NCBI GenBank assembly: GCA_019426215.1
Contig: CM033394.1
Location: forward strand, 16,512,195 to 16,576,194
Reading direction: 5' to 3'
Length of the DNA stretch: 64,000 nucleotides
From: Buddleja alternifolia
Lineage: Eukaryota; Streptophyta; Magnoliopsida; Lamiales; Scrophulariaceae
Shown: piece by piece, positions 1-12,540 of the stretch
How the letters are laid out: each line of letters begins with the position of its first letter
Numbering within the stretch: position 1 is the first letter of the stretch
Program-made: the position numbers and the translations under genes
Notes under the pieces: model-generated
The model's input: the letters and a program-made list of their open reading frames with translations, nothing else
Told to the model about the DNA's origin: nothing
The model's database searches: none

Positions 1-735
1 TAGTTAAGGAGATAGGCACTGGAAGGGTTTGGTACTTGATCACTTAAATGGTTCGCAAGTCGGAGAATCTCAATTGGGCATTAAGATTCTTGTGGACTTG
101 TCTGACACATGCTCTGATAAGGAGTGCCAGTCGAACACTATTGGATAGTGGGAGGTTGTATCATAGATACATTGATTGGATTAGTGTATTCGAACATGGC
201 TCGTAGTAATCTGACCACAAGGATTTTTACTCAGTGACTGTTAATGATCAGATTACTGATTATGATAGTTTGCCTGAGCCTTAGACCTAAGTAATCACGT
301 TGAATATGTGCTATGTCATCAAATTTTTCATTAGAGTAGTTCGATCCAATTCACCCATTGGTGGGATCAATCTCGAAGTGCGGCTTGATGGGCAAGTAGC
401 AATCTTAACTGATTAGCAAAGTCGAATTCACAGTCTCGAAAGTAAATGAGAAGTATCCTATGCGGTCATAGGTAAATGAGATTGAAAGTCTCTGGCCAGA
501 GATCATGAACTAACACGTGTTTGACACGGAGGGTAGTTCTTTAATTTCATGTTACTATGATTCTTAGCATAGCATCAAGTCCTGTGAGTTTGACATATTC
601 CATTACTCTCACTCGATCGGGATATGCCAGTGAAGGGTTTATACTCATACAATAATCATAATCTAGAGGTTCATAATGACTTAGCCATTACGCACTCGTT
701 TGGGCGACGATGTGGGCCCACAATTCTGGCTAGGT
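1..735 (+). repeat. LTR fragment of element E (Tnt1-like Copia family)
   Basis: Positions 1-735 repeat, with scattered differences, the stretch from about 19186 to 19740 that lies inside the 3' LTR of element E. Both share a run beginning TAGTTAAGGAGATAGG and the later block around 'actctcactcgatcggga'. There is no coding content. The fragment enters from the left edge of the window, so its true start is outside. It ends abruptly where another LTR-like start begins at 736. Confidence 0.75.
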
Positions 736-1077
736 TGTTAGGTTAATGTCCTCAAGTGCGACTAAAGGATTAGAGAATGAAAGGATATTACTAAATTGTA
801 ATTGTTTCTTATTCTTTTAATAAAAAGGCATTTAGTTGTTTACTATTATATTAACATTTATATAGCGTAATCATCTATAAGTCTATGAACGCTCGAATAT
901 TTTGTCAATACTGGTCCAACCTTATCAATTGACTAACAAAATTGAGGAAAGTCCTCGGTTTAAAGTCATTGAACTGTATGCTTGAAGCAAGCATTACTCA
1001 AGTCTAAGTATGGGACGATGAGTAGGGACTTATATATGAGGCGCACTGGATATAGAACTATGTGTTTTGGAAATTAA
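736..1077 (+). repeat. 5' end of a second LTR, truncated
   Basis: A TGTTAGG start at 736 is followed by a 'taataaaaaggcattta' box like those near the start of the other Tnt1-like LTRs in this window (for example just after 35645 and 18994). The similarity stops before a full LTR is reached and protease-like sequence follows directly. I infer a deletion between this LTR and the pol remnant. The exact right border is not visible. Confidence 0.45.
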
Positions 1078-1350
1078 TGTTCTATGACCTGTTTTCTCAA
1101 CTTCTTGTATTCTACGTTCTAAAGCTAGTACTCCTGTTTGAAGAATTAGAAAGAAGTACAAAGCTGGGAGAATAAGAGAGTATCAATATTGGAACCAGAC
1201 ATGGTGTCGTGTGCATCCACATATAATCCACCTCTATTCTTTTACAATTCTGAACACATTTGGATGATTGATTAGTTTTACCAAATGGTACTAAGAAACT
1301 TATCATTTTATGACTTGGTCAAAAAATGATACTTCTTTAAGTTTGGTAAT
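1078..1350 (+). pseudogene. Element E gag-pol remnant (protease region), left half
   Basis: This short plus-strand stretch aligns by eye with the protease region of element A (about 23085-23420): a degenerate version of the WILDSGAS active-site block near 1095, then the segment that in A reads toward LPNGLKN. It has several stops and no intact frame. It ends at 1350 with GTAAT, the target duplication of element G. The homologous sequence resumes at 16639, so this is the left half of the Copia into which G inserted. Confidence 0.65.
1286..1350 (+). repeat. Host flank of G, copy 1 (65 bp, duplicated at 14997)
   Basis: These 65 bases of element E pol immediately left of the G 3' LTR recur at 14997-15061, immediately left of the other G LTR, with only two or three mismatches. 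Here they are in their expected place, outside the element. Confidence 0.85.
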
Positions 1351-2924
1351 TGTTGGTCTCAAGAGACATACGAAAGGATCTAGAAGGGGGGGGAGGGTTT
1401 GAATAGACCCTGAAGTCTTTTTCGACTTCAAAAAGATTCGTATTAAAATATTTTGGACGCTTGAAATGTAGACGCTTGACTAAGCGTTTACTTTAAATAT
1501 AGACGCTTGGGCTAAGCGTCTAATGAAGACTGTTTTAGAAAGTTAACTTAGACTTTAAGATTTGAATACTTTAACCAAATAGGTTTAAGCGTTCAGTTCT
1601 TTAATCAGCTTTAGCACATCGGAATAATTTTAGAGTCTTCTCTTTTGAAAGCTTTAGCGTCACAAGAAAATGTTTTAGTTGCTTAGTGTTCTCTTGAGTT
1701 TTACTTAATAGTTTTATACAAAGATATAATAATATGAAGAATGACTGTAAAGTAAAGAGCACGATATTTGTAAGGTTCGTTGGGTGGTGTAGTCCCAACT
1801 ACGTCCTTCTTCTCCTCGAACACTTGGAGGCAATCCACTAAGATGGTTCTCAAAGAATCACACAGAAACTTCTACAAATTAGGGAGAGATGGATGTTGAT
1901 GACTTGAGCTCCTTGATCACACAGATTTCTGCTCCAAATCACTTCTATCCCTTTGCTTCTTTCACCCAGAAATAATGCAAGTATCCAACTTCGACTTCAC
2001 ACAAATTGCGTGGCTTGGATGTGGTTTTTCTAAACGGTTTGTTTGATTTTGATGAAGTTCAAACAACTTGTGAATATCTCAATAGTAGTGTGGGTTTCTT
2101 CAAAAATAATGTTTGAGATATTGGTTGACTGTCTCAGGAATTGAAGAAAACCAAGGAGAATGTTTGCTTGAATATTCTGGCTTTTCTGAGAGTTTAAGGA
2201 ATGAGACTTCAATGCAACAGCAATTTGGCTTGGAATTGATCGTTGTTTTTGGCTTGTTGTTGAAGTCCTATTTATAGACATTCTTGGAAAAAGTGTCTGT
2301 TTGACACATGCACAGGCGCGTGTCTCTCACTTCCGCGAGTGAACAACTTTTGTTCTTTTTCCTGAAAATTTGCTGCACAAAAGTTGGTGCTGCAGTCTGT
2401 GAAAAGTTGACAGTCCAATGGGGTGGCTTGTCCGTACGTCTGAAAGTGCTTATCACATTTAATGCTCTTATCAGCATTTAATGCATTTGAATTAAATGCC
2501 CGTTGGTATTTAATGCTCTGAGAATAATTGCATTAAACTCCTTCTGGACTTGGAAATAAATTCAGGTGAAATCCATCATTGATAGACGCTTGTCCATCCT
2601 TGAATTGCTTCTGCCTAATAAGGTAACGCTTGATATAGCTGGATATTTATACGCTTGGAAACTTCATCTTCATTCAGACTTCAAGCGCTTGAGTCTTCAA
2701 ACTTCACTACTGATAAGCTCACTCAGAATTCATCAGACGCTTAACCTAAGACTACTTAGCCTAACAATCTAGAATAAAAAAGAACGAAGCCTGTAAAGCC
2801 TATTACAAATCTAACGCTTCAAAGCTTATACATGATTTCTACTAAAATCAAACTTACATATTTTGGGGTCTAACATAAACTCCTAATTGTCATCATCAAA
2901 ATATCTAACATGAAATTCCTAACA
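1351..2924 (-). repeat. Element G 3' LTR (1574 bp)
   Basis: Starts TGTTGG and ends CTAACA on the plus strand, so the LTR begins TGTTAG on the element's own strand. It is flanked outside by GTAAT and inside by a purine tract. It matches 15062-16638 over its whole length, with scattered substitutions. It contains eleven copies of ACGCTT/AAGCGT, including a palindrome at 1502-1520. Confidence 0.9.
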
Positions 2925-2938
2925 ATTTCCCCCTTTTT
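2925..2938 (-). promoter_or_regulatory. Element G polypurine tract
   Basis: On the minus strand the bases just before the LTR read AAAAAGGGGGAAAT, the expected plus-strand priming tract directly 5' of a 3' LTR. It fixes the LTR border and the element's orientation. Confidence 0.8.
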
Positions 2939-3153
2939 GATGATGGCAATACTTACTCTTTTATAGTTCAAGAATTAAATAGCCAAGATAAAAGTTAGCT
3001 TTGGTTAGATAAGGTTAGTTAAAGTTAGTTACGCTTCAACGAGTTGTTTCAGCTGAAAAATGCATTTTATATATGTCAATGATTACAAGCATTTTACAAC
3101 TAAACAAAAATTACATAAGAGACAAGAATATAGATAATGCAAATCAAGAAGCT

Positions 3154-6100
3154 TTAACGACTTGTTCTAACTATGTATCGCTTGGGCATTTCAGCTCGAA
3201 TAGCTTCAGTTAGGCTATCTTCCAAAGTTATCACTGCTTCATGAGCTTTGTTGATTATGAGCTTATTTTCTTCCTTTTGTCTCTTCTTAAAAGCTACAAA
3301 GTGTCTCTCCCATTCAGTCGGGTCAATACCCATATACCTTAAGCAAATTCTAAAAGTTCGATTGAAGTCAGTCAACCGCCTTTCTTCAGCTAAGATTCTT
3401 GGATCTGTAGGTTCTGGAATAGATGCTCTTTGAAGAGGAATGTCAAACTGTTCAAGCCGTGCTCTAGAAGGTATTGGTAGATTTGGATATAGTGCTAGTG
3501 GAGGTTCTCTTAGCGTTCTACTAGGTGCCCCAGCAGAATCACTTATTCCATAAGCAGGTATCCAAGATGTGAGTCTTGACGCAGAAAGAGTAGATAATTA
3601 TTGACGCTACGGCGGCGGAGGATGAGCTTGAGCTCTTGAACCAGAAGCTCTTTTCTTCTTTCCTTTTCTCTTCTCTCCCTCCTTATTGCCATCATCAGCC
3701 TTCAAAAAATGTTCTGTGAGTAGACTAACTTGAGAGGCAATCTAAGACAATGAAGCTGTAACATCATTAAAACGCTTATCGAAGTATTCATGCATTGCTA
3801 GAAGCTTAGCGTTGGTAGCATCATTCATCTCTTGAAATTCTCTACGACACTCATCCACAGCCGCTTGTGCAGAACCTTTCATATGACCTATTTGAGCGTT
3901 CATGATTTGAGATTCAATATTTGCCAGATCTGTCTTAATCCAGTGGAGTGATTCTTCATTCTGAGTAGCTTGATTGCTCATCTCCTCTAAGACAGATTTT
4001 AGCAAAGGTCCAAACGTTTGACCCACATCCGATAGAACCGCTTAAGGAGCCAGTCGCTTGAATCTGGATGTATGCTTGAGTGAGTCAAGGGGAGCTTAAT
4101 ATGTAGGATCAAAATTTGTACCTCGTACATCAGTGTGAAGATCCTCAGCAGTATCAGCAATAACAAGTTCAGGAGTGTCAGGAATATCCTCTGGTTGAGA
4201 CGCTTGAACTGGTTCTTCAACAGACGCTGGAATATTTTCAACTTCGGAGGGTGCAGACGCTTCAACTAACTTAGCAAATTTTTCCTCAGGAGCTGACTCT
4301 GGTTGGCGAAAATCATCAAATTGGAAGTTCCAATTTGCTATCTCTGCATATGAATTTGAAGCATCTTCCAAAAGTTCAGTTAGGCGTGAGAGAGAGATGC
4401 AAGTCCCTTGAATGAAGGTGCGGAGTGGACTATCTCTGGCTCGGACGTACATTGGACCCATGATGTCCAATACGTGGTTTGGAAAGATCCTTGACTATGG
4501 GTTCAGAATGAGAAATAATGTATCTGGGCAATAATGTAAGGAAAATCCGATAATCCGATCTGTAGCAAGGCGCTGCGACTTGTGAGCTGCTGGCACATAC
4601 CTGCAGTAATAGTCTTCCAAATACGGATACACTGCCTGAGCTATACCTTGATTGTGTTCAAGTAAGGAAAGAACATAGGCATAATGTTCGCTTACTTCCT
4701 GTCTGATAGAAGGTAGAAGTGGATAACCTTGGAAGTTTTGAATCCTCGAGCCATTTGGCTTCCGTAGATTGTTAGTGAAGATCTTGTCAAAATGAGGAAT
4801 GGGAGCCATGATCTTCATCATCAATCGAAAGTTTTCATCGCAGTGACTTGGTGAGAAGTTCAAACTGGATGGAGATGAACTGCCACTGCTGGACGCTTGA
4901 GCGTTGAATTGGAGAGGAGTAATAGACAGTCTGTGCAACGCTTGACGCAGACATTGCTCTATCGGTTGCTGAAATTTAGGCAACTTGGCAACAGGTCTAA
5001 CTCGCTCTTGACGCTTTAGAAGATAATACTTAGCAAACTGATGCTTTTTGTCATGCATGCCTATGCCAAATAGATGGGGAGCTTGAACTAATTCTGTGAA
5101 CGTATATCTATGGCCCACATACGCTTCAACCCAATTGACTTCTGCCATACAGTAGTCTGTTCCAGCATTAACCATAGCTCGAATGCCTTCATGATGGATA
5201 TCTCTGATAGACTCAAAGCGATATCTATCAGGTTGATAGTTAGCATTCCAGACGCTATCAAAATATGCATCAGCTTCAGTCTGGATCAAATCCATTAGAG
5301 ATTCGAGATGCTCACCAGCATGAATTCCTTTGTTCTTCCACAGTCGAAGAGGATTGACAAAATTCTTGTTCTCATCACTGTTTGCGATAAAAGGAAAATG
5401 TGTGTAGTCTTCTTTGTTTAAGACTTCCTCTGAAGGGTTGAGAAACTCTGGGTGAAAAGGATCATACACTCTGATGTTGTAGTCTCTTAGAGCAAAACCA
5501 GTAGACTTTCTGTGCCCATAATCCAGGTAGTAGGCGAGATCCACATCACACCAATGAGTTCTTCCTCCTTGTTTGTCTTGTTGAAGAATAAGAGAAGATG
5601 GTATCTGACCAGGAGATTTACCAAGTTGAAGGGCCAGATAGTAGTTCCTCTCAATTTCTGTCAGCTCGTTGTTGAACACTATATCCCTGATCTGATTGTC
5701 GAAGTCAATTAGCGAGGCTATCTCATTCTCAGCATTAATGTATCTTTCTTCATTATATCCAGCTGGAATGAAGTCTTCTTCGAGCTCTGGGGGCATAAAA
5801 TTGATTGAATGATCAATCGTCTTCAGTGGATCCAGCTTGAAGAAGTGCCTTAGCTTTGTAGCGTCTTCAGCAACGGTCTGACCTTCTGAGTGTGCCTCTG
5901 TTATAGCCGGAACACTAATTGACTCTTGAATCGTTTGGGGAGCAGGTTTCTCTACTTCAAGTGTAGCAGCTTCTGCGGCAACATCTTTGGCAATAGCCAC
6001 AACTTCTGTCATCTCCACATCGAGGTGGACGTCTGTTGATGCTTCAGCAGCAGCTGGAACTAAAGCTGTAACACATGAACTATCCTCTATAAGAGCAGGA

Positions 6101-7347
6101 TCTTCTACAGATGTAGGTATAGAAATGCTGTGGGAAGAAATAAACTTATCCTGAGAACTTGTCTCAACAGCAGCGTGAGCGCTTGGCTCGACAGCAACTT
6201 GAGCGCTTGGCTCAACAGTCTCAGGCTTCTCAGGAACAGGAGCAGCTTGACGCTTGCTTGTCCTGGTACGCTTAAAAATCTTCTTTACATTTACTCCTTC
6301 AATGAGCTTGAGCGTTTGAGCGGGAGGAGCGGTAGATGGTTCCTCAAAGTCTATTTGTTTAATAATCCCTTCCAGCTTCCTACTCCTGATGAGAGGAATC
6401 TTGTCCTCTGCATCCTCATTAGTGTCCTCATTATCCTTTTGAGGAGAAGGAATGACTTGAGCCTTGGGCTTTCTGGGAGCCCTCTTCTTTGTTGCAGCCG
6501 GACGCTTCACGGCTTCTTCTGGAACTGGATGCTCAGCTTCTTCATTTGACGCTTTGCGTACTTCCAGACGCTCAGATAGTGGTCTAGCAGCACCACCAAC
6601 CTTGGGAAGATTGAACAGATTGTTCAGAATTCTTTTTCCCAGCATCTTGGTCTTGTTCAGCAGTTGACCAGATGAGTAGACACAGTTTGATTTATACAAT
6701 AGGTCGCTCAAAATAAGCCCATAAGGTTTATTTGGGGCGCTTAAACAGTCTCTAAACCTTCCGAATACATACTCACTCCAGTTTATCTTGAGATTGAGGA
6801 GTATCGCCGTCATCATCTGAAATTGCACTGGGTTCACCTTATCAAAGGTACACACTCTGCATTTTATAATCTTGCTGCAGAAGTCAGCCAACAATCGATA
6901 TTTGGATATCAGATCTTTCTTTTCAAAGTGTTGTTTGTAGGGTACACCTTCATAAGCACTCATGGTTGTCCATGCTTCTTTGATTTGATTCAAAGTGACG
7001 CAATCCAATGCCTCACCCTCATTTGGGAGATTGAAGTTCTTAGCAATGGAAGCAGCAGACAAAACAAATTCCTTTGGTGGCTCCTTCTTGGATAGAGGGA
7101 TGAGACAAGAGATAGACTTCTTGTCTGCAGAGAGTTTAGCAGTTTTCCAGAAGAGGTCGACTTCCGTTGGAAACAGATAGGAATACTTAGTAATGAATAT
7201 TTTGAGCCCAGCCTTGGTTACCATGTCCATCATATCAGTTAGGTTAATCTGAGGTTGTTCATAAAGAAATTTCCAATCGACAACAAGGCCTTCAGTCACC
7301 TTGATGATAGGCTCGGCCAAGGTAGAAGCAGATTTCTTTGGTGCCAT
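3154..7347 (-). pseudogene. Element G extra 3' reading frame (Sirevirus env-like position), 1,397 residues with six stops
   Basis: One reading frame runs from ATG at 7347 to a stop at 3156-3154 with no frameshift over 4.19 kb. It is broken only by in-frame stops at 4497-4495, 4098-4096, 4044-4042, 3744-3742, 3609-3607 and 3600-3598, so the first 950 codons are open. I prefer the ATG at 7347 (MAPKKSAS) to the in-frame one at 7470, because the extra 41 residues look untranslated. The N-terminal 200 residues resemble the putative plant transposon protein type (a motif around FNLPNEGEAL). They are followed by a low-complexity Ala/Pro/Glu/Val region with repeated EPSA-like units, an aromatic-rich second globular part, and near 3780-3950 a likely coiled coil. 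I see no clear membrane segment, so 'envelope' is positional only. Function is unknown. Confidence 0.75.
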
Positions 7348-8171
7348 TTTCAGTGAAAGAGATGAACTGAGATGTTTCTTTTGCTTTGAAAGAGAGAGAG
7401 TAAAATTTGCAGAGAGTAAAGTAAATAATTTTCTGCAAAAATTGTGTTTTAAATGACACAGAAGAAACATTTTGAAACTTGTGTTCTCTAGTCTCTGTAG
7501 GATTTAGACACGTGTAAAAAATTTCTTTTAATTTTGAATCTCAGCCAAGAAAATATTAACTGCGGACGCGAGTTTTGTGTAAGAGAGAGAAGTTACATTT
7601 GGTAACTCCCATATATAATGATTTGACATCCGAGAGTTAAACTTTGAAAAACGTTTGGGATTTTCAGAGTGTAGTACACGCGTCTAATGGTACACTGACA
7701 CGTACATAGACACGTGCTATTTCTGAACCGCCATTTTGAGAAGTTTTGATTACCCGCCAGTTTGATGTGATGGAAGCGTGTAGATAGAGTACAACATAGA
7801 CTGTTGAGTCTATCCACTACTTCAAGAAGCTTGTAAAATTTATGCATGAGTTTTATAAATAATTTTATGTTAAGTGTTGAGTGGGATATGTTCAATGCTT
7901 AACAGATACCATCGTTGTTAAATTTATATGGACGCTTGAAATCAAGATCCTTTTATACTTTAGCGTCAACATATTGTGCATAAATAATTCTGAGCGTTGA
8001 TGATCATGCATATGAAATTTTTTGATCATTGACGCTTGGAATATGTTTCAAGTACAATTTTAAGGTTCCCCTTAAGTTTGATAACTTGTAACAACTTTTC
8101 AAAATCTTTTGGACATAAATAAAGTGGATTCCCCCTAAATCATATGTCTAATAAAATATGATGCATAATGA
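7348..8171 (-). other. Spacer between pol and the extra frame of G
   Basis: About 820 bases without a convincing coding frame. The part nearest the extra frame (7348-7600) is rich in TTTC/GAAA-type sequence and may hold a promoter or splice acceptor for the extra frame. I cannot identify either. Motif hits for AAGCGT/ACGCTT lie at 7774, 7932 and 8032. Confidence 0.5.
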
Positions 8172-10694
8172 TTAAGAGTTTAAATCAATCATACCTAATT
8201 CACTTCTCAAAGTGAGAAAACGTTGTTCGTTGAGCGCTTTGGTGAAGATATCTGCCAATTGTTTGTCAGTTCCAATAAAATGCATGGAGATATCTTTCTT
8301 TTGAACATGGTCACGAAGAAAATGGTATCTAATGTCAATATGTTTGGTTCTGGAGTGAAGAACAGGGTTTTGAGTCATGGCTAGAGCGCTTTGGTTATCA
8401 CAATGAATGGGAGTTGGACCTAGGATTATACCATAATCTTTAAGTTATTGCCTCATCCATAACACTTGTGCACAACAACTTCCTGCAGCTACATACTCAG
8501 CTTCGGCTGTAGAGGTAGCTATGGATTGTTGTTTCTTGCTATGCCATGAAACTAACCTATCACCTAGAAATTGACATGTACCACTAGTACTCTTACGATC
8601 TATTTTGCAGCCTGCAAAATCTGCATCTGAGTAACAAATTAGTTCAAAAGGAGAGTCCCTAGGATACCATAAGCTCACATTTTGTGTGCCTTTTAGGTAT
8701 TTAAGGATCTTTTTGGTAGCAATTAAGTGTGACTCTTTATGATTGGCTTGAAACCGTGCACACATGCATGCCGAAAACATTATATCAGGTCTACTAGCAA
8801 TAAGATAAAGAAGTGATCCAATGATACTTCTATAATTAGTGATATCAATATTCTTTCCACTTTCATCTTTATCTAACTTAAGCGTTTGGCTCATTGGAAT
8901 TTTTGAATATGATGCATTTTCCATACCAAATATCTTAATCATATCTCTTGTATATTTAGCTTGGTTAATAAATATGGCATTAGAGAGTTGTTTAACTTGT
9001 AATCCTTAGAAGAAAGTTAATTCACCCATCATGCTCATTTCAAATTGTTCTTGCATCATCTTTGAAAATTTCTCACACAGACGCTTATTAGTAGAGCCAA
9101 TTATAATATCATCAACATAAATTTGAACTAAGAGAATATCTTCATTATTGGTAATTTTAAATAACGTTGTATCAATGCTGCCTTTTGAAAAGCCTTTACC
9201 AATAAGAAAGATAGAGAGAGTGTCATACCATGCTCGGGGTGCTTGCTTAAGCCCATAAAGTGCTTTGTCTAGCTTGTAAACCATACCCTTACCATGGTTG
9301 TTGATGAATCCCGGTGGTTGCTCCACATATACTTTCTCTTGGAGTTTACCATTCAGGAAGGCACTCTTCACGTCCATTTGATACACTGTAAATTTGTTGA
9401 ATGCTGCATACGCTAGAAACATACGAATTGCTTCAAGACAGGCGACAGGAACATATGTCTCATCAAAGTCAATTCCCTCTTCTTAGCAATATCCTTGAGC
9501 AACGAGTCTAGCCTTGTTCCTTATCACAATGCTATTCTCATCTATCTTGTTTCTATATACCCATCTAGTTCCAATAACTCCTTGGTGAGTTGGTCTTGGT
9601 ACTAGCATCCAAACCTTACTACTCTCGAATTGATTCAGCTATTCTTGCATAGCTTCAATCCAACTTGGATCACTTAGCGCTTCATCCACTATCTTAGGTT
9701 CCATTTGAGACAGAAAGCTTGCGAACATAGCCTCATTAAATGTAGCGGCTCTATTCCTAACAGGCACTTCAATATCTCCAATAATCTGCTCAGGTGGATG
9801 ATCACGCAACCATAGTTTATCTGGTTGGAATGGGTTAAGAGGTTGGATAGGCGCTTGACGATCAGACGCTTGACTTCCCTCTTGCGTAGGCGCTTCAAGT
9901 TCACCAATCCTTGTTTGCTCTCGATGATCACTTTCTTCATGATCATCAGTCGATCTTGCATTGTTATCCGAAATATCCTCACAAGTAATCTTAGGAGGTG
10001 GCACTGAGATCTCATCATCGTCGTCACTATCATCATCAATGGTAATCTTAGACGCTTGATGACATAGATCTGCAACTGCTACATCATTCATATTAACCTT
10101 ACTCGGTTCTTGGTTAGCATCATCAAAAACAACATGAATAGATTCTTCAACCTTCGATTTGATCTTGTTTAAGATGCGAAAATTCTTTCCATTCTTGGCG
10201 TAGCCTAGAAAGATTCCCTCATCCACTTTAGGATCAAATGTCTTTAGGCTTTGGGATCCATTATTATGGATAAAACATTTAGAACCAAAGACATGACAGT
10301 ATGAAACATTTGGCTTACGTCCCTTCCACATTTCATATGGAGTTTTCCCATGCTGTTTGTTGATCATGCAACGATTTTGAGTGTAACAGGAAGTATTGAT
10401 CGCTTCGGCCCAAAACCTAGGAGCAAGCTTAGACTCTGCTAACATTGTCCTAGCAGCTTCCTTGAGTGTTCTGTTCCGGCGCTCAGCAACACCATTCTGT
10501 TGGGGAGTTCTGGGAGTTGAATACTCATGATGTATTCCATTCTCTACACAAAACTTCTCAACAACCTTGTTAGTAAACTCAGTACCGTGATCGCTTCTTA
10601 TTCTTGCAACTTTAAGATTTTTCAATGTTTGAAGTTGCCAAATAAGCGTTGTTAACTTGTCACATGTTTCATCTTTGGATGAAAGGAATTCCAC
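8172..10694 (-). pseudogene. Element G pol: integrase C-terminal half, RT and RNase H
   Basis: A single minus-strand frame from 10694 to 8172 encodes the integrase core (SDHGTEF, then RRNRTLKEAARTML), a linker with acidic runs, Copia RT (DVKSAFLNG, YVDDIIIGSTN around 9110) and RNase H (AEAEYVAAGSCC near 8480, then KHIDIRYHFLRD). Premature stops lie at 9641-9639, 9485-9483, 9008-9006 and 8447-8445. A frameshift near 10690 separates this from the upstream integrase part. Catalytic motifs are still readable, but the protein cannot be made in one piece. Confidence 0.85.
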
Positions 10695-10977
10695 CCAAGT
10701 GAATCGAGAGAATCATTCACTATCACCAAAGTATACTTTTTACCACTCACACTGATCATTTGAACGGGTCCAAACAAATCCATGTGAAGTAGTTCAAGTA
10801 TTCTAGAGGTAGATATATTGGGTTTTCTCTTGAAGGATGATTTGACTTGTTTGCCCGCTTGACAAGCGTCACAAAGGCGATCCTTATGAAATGATCTTTT
10901 TGGTAATCCCTCCATAAGATTTAGATTTATAAGCTGAGAGGTTGTCTTAAAGTTGAGGTGATTCATTTTGCTATGTC
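10652..10977 (-). pseudogene. Element G integrase N-terminal part
   Basis: The minus-strand frame holds the zinc-binding end of Copia integrase (CDACQAGKQ) and the start of the catalytic core (LELLHMDLFGPV). It is out of frame with the rest of pol. It is cut at 10978 by insertion S and continues at 12541, where the frame reads on into the region before the LWH-type motif. Confidence 0.8.
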
Positions 10978-10982
10978 ATAAC

Positions 10983-12535
10983 TGACACGAAAAATCCTTA
11001 CGTGTATAAAACAGCAAGTGGACAGGTCGTGTGTAGTAATAGAATGGATATTAAGCCTGGAATGTCGAACCCACAGAGACTCGTATTTTAAATTAACAAG
11101 TTTAAAGCAATTGAATTAAATTAAAAGATTTTTGATTAATTGACAGTAGAAAGGTAAAAACTAAGACTTAACAATTTGATTGAGATTCTTATATGAGAAA
11201 GCAACTAAGGCACATGCTTCAACCTTTATTATTTGTAAATATATATGAGTGATTTTTCTAATTATTAGACTATTATTGCTTTGGTGGAAAAAACCTTAAA
11301 TAATTATTACCCGATCTCTCGGCTGTAATAATCCTATGATTACGTGACGGTTCTCTAAATATATCTATCCGAGAATCAAATCATTAACCATGCATTCAAG
11401 TTCTAGAATTTCCCCGGATTAATTCGGCTAACAGCACCCGGAAATCTATACCTATCTCTAGGAGCAATTCCTCATGTTTTTCGGATGATGTGTTAATTCC
11501 TTTGAACCCTAATATATATTCTCTCAAATAATAAATTAGGTTAATTAGCAAACATATGTTGATCAAGTATACGATTGGAATAAAAGCATAAAATTAACAC
11601 ACAAAACAATAATAGAATTAAAATGAACAATCACTTCATATATATAAACTCATAAAATTGGCATTCCATGGCCTTAGTTTGATTAATTTAGTTCATAATT
11701 ATAATTGGAAAAACAATTAAAAACATAGAATTATTCATAGACAAATATTCTGAAAATAAAAACTCCCTGTTAATAATTGATGAACTCGTGTTGAATCGTT
11801 GTTCTCTTCGTCTTGCTCGTTTCTTTGCTCCAATCTCCTCTCTAGCTGCCAATTTCGAACCTCTCCTTCTTGTTGTAAGAGAAAGTATCCTATTTGAGTG
11901 TAGTGTTAGTGTGTTTGTGTTGTTGTGTGTTGGGTCCTTTTGACATGAAACAACACCCCTATTTATACTAGTATGCACTAGAGGATAACAACTAATATAC
12001 ACTAAAAGAATACAAATGGGGTACACATAGCACATGCCTAAAGGAAGACAACTAATGTTCATCATGAACATAAGTAAAAACCCACACTACACATGCCCAA
12101 AAGTAGACAACTATCACCATTATAAATGAAAGGGGCACACAACACATGCATTACAATCATTAAAGGAGGCAACTAATGGTCTTTAGGTGTCAAAAGTTTC
12201 TAAGATTCGTCCAGTTGCCCGTAGCATTTTTCCTTCTGCGCAGCAATAGTGTTTTCTTCATAACGTTTTCCTCAGATCTTAGATTCAAGTGATTCAAGTT
12301 CTCACATGAATCTAAGACATAGACCTACAACTTTGTAGAAGAACACGTTCTCAGATTCTGCGTCCAAAATACAGAATTATTGCATTTTCTTCCAGCTGAT
12401 TTCTCTATTGTTATGATTTTTACCTTGAATTCATTTAAAACACAAATCAAAGCCACAAGTGGTAAAATTCATACATATTTGAACCTAAACCATGAAATTA
12501 TTGACCTCTCAAATGTGTAAAACTCACACTTATCA
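10983..12535 (-). mobile_element. Insertion S: solo LTR-like element (1553 bp)
   Basis: It starts TGACACG and ends TTATCA on the plus strand (TG...CA) and is flanked by identical ATAAC at 10978-10982 and 12536-12540. Removing it rejoins the integrase reading of G. On the minus strand there is a TATAAAT box at 11967-11961 followed by an ACAACAC-rich leader-like stretch, as expected of an LTR promoter. There is no gag or pol. I read it as a solo LTR or a non-autonomous LTR-type element. The family is not recognised. Confidence 0.75.
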
Positions 12536-12540
12536 ATAAC

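Noticed and set aside
3999..4265. Alternative frames near the end of the G extra gene
   Set aside because: They are overlapping shadows; the in-phase frame with the coiled-coil region explains the sequence.
7348..7470. 41 extra N-terminal residues on the extra frame of G
   Set aside because: The later ATG at 7347 starts a typical sequence; the upstream part looks like untranslated T/A-rich leader.
11688..12071. 127-codon minus-strand frame in insertion S
   Set aside because: It overlaps the TATA box and leader of an LTR-like unit and matches no family.
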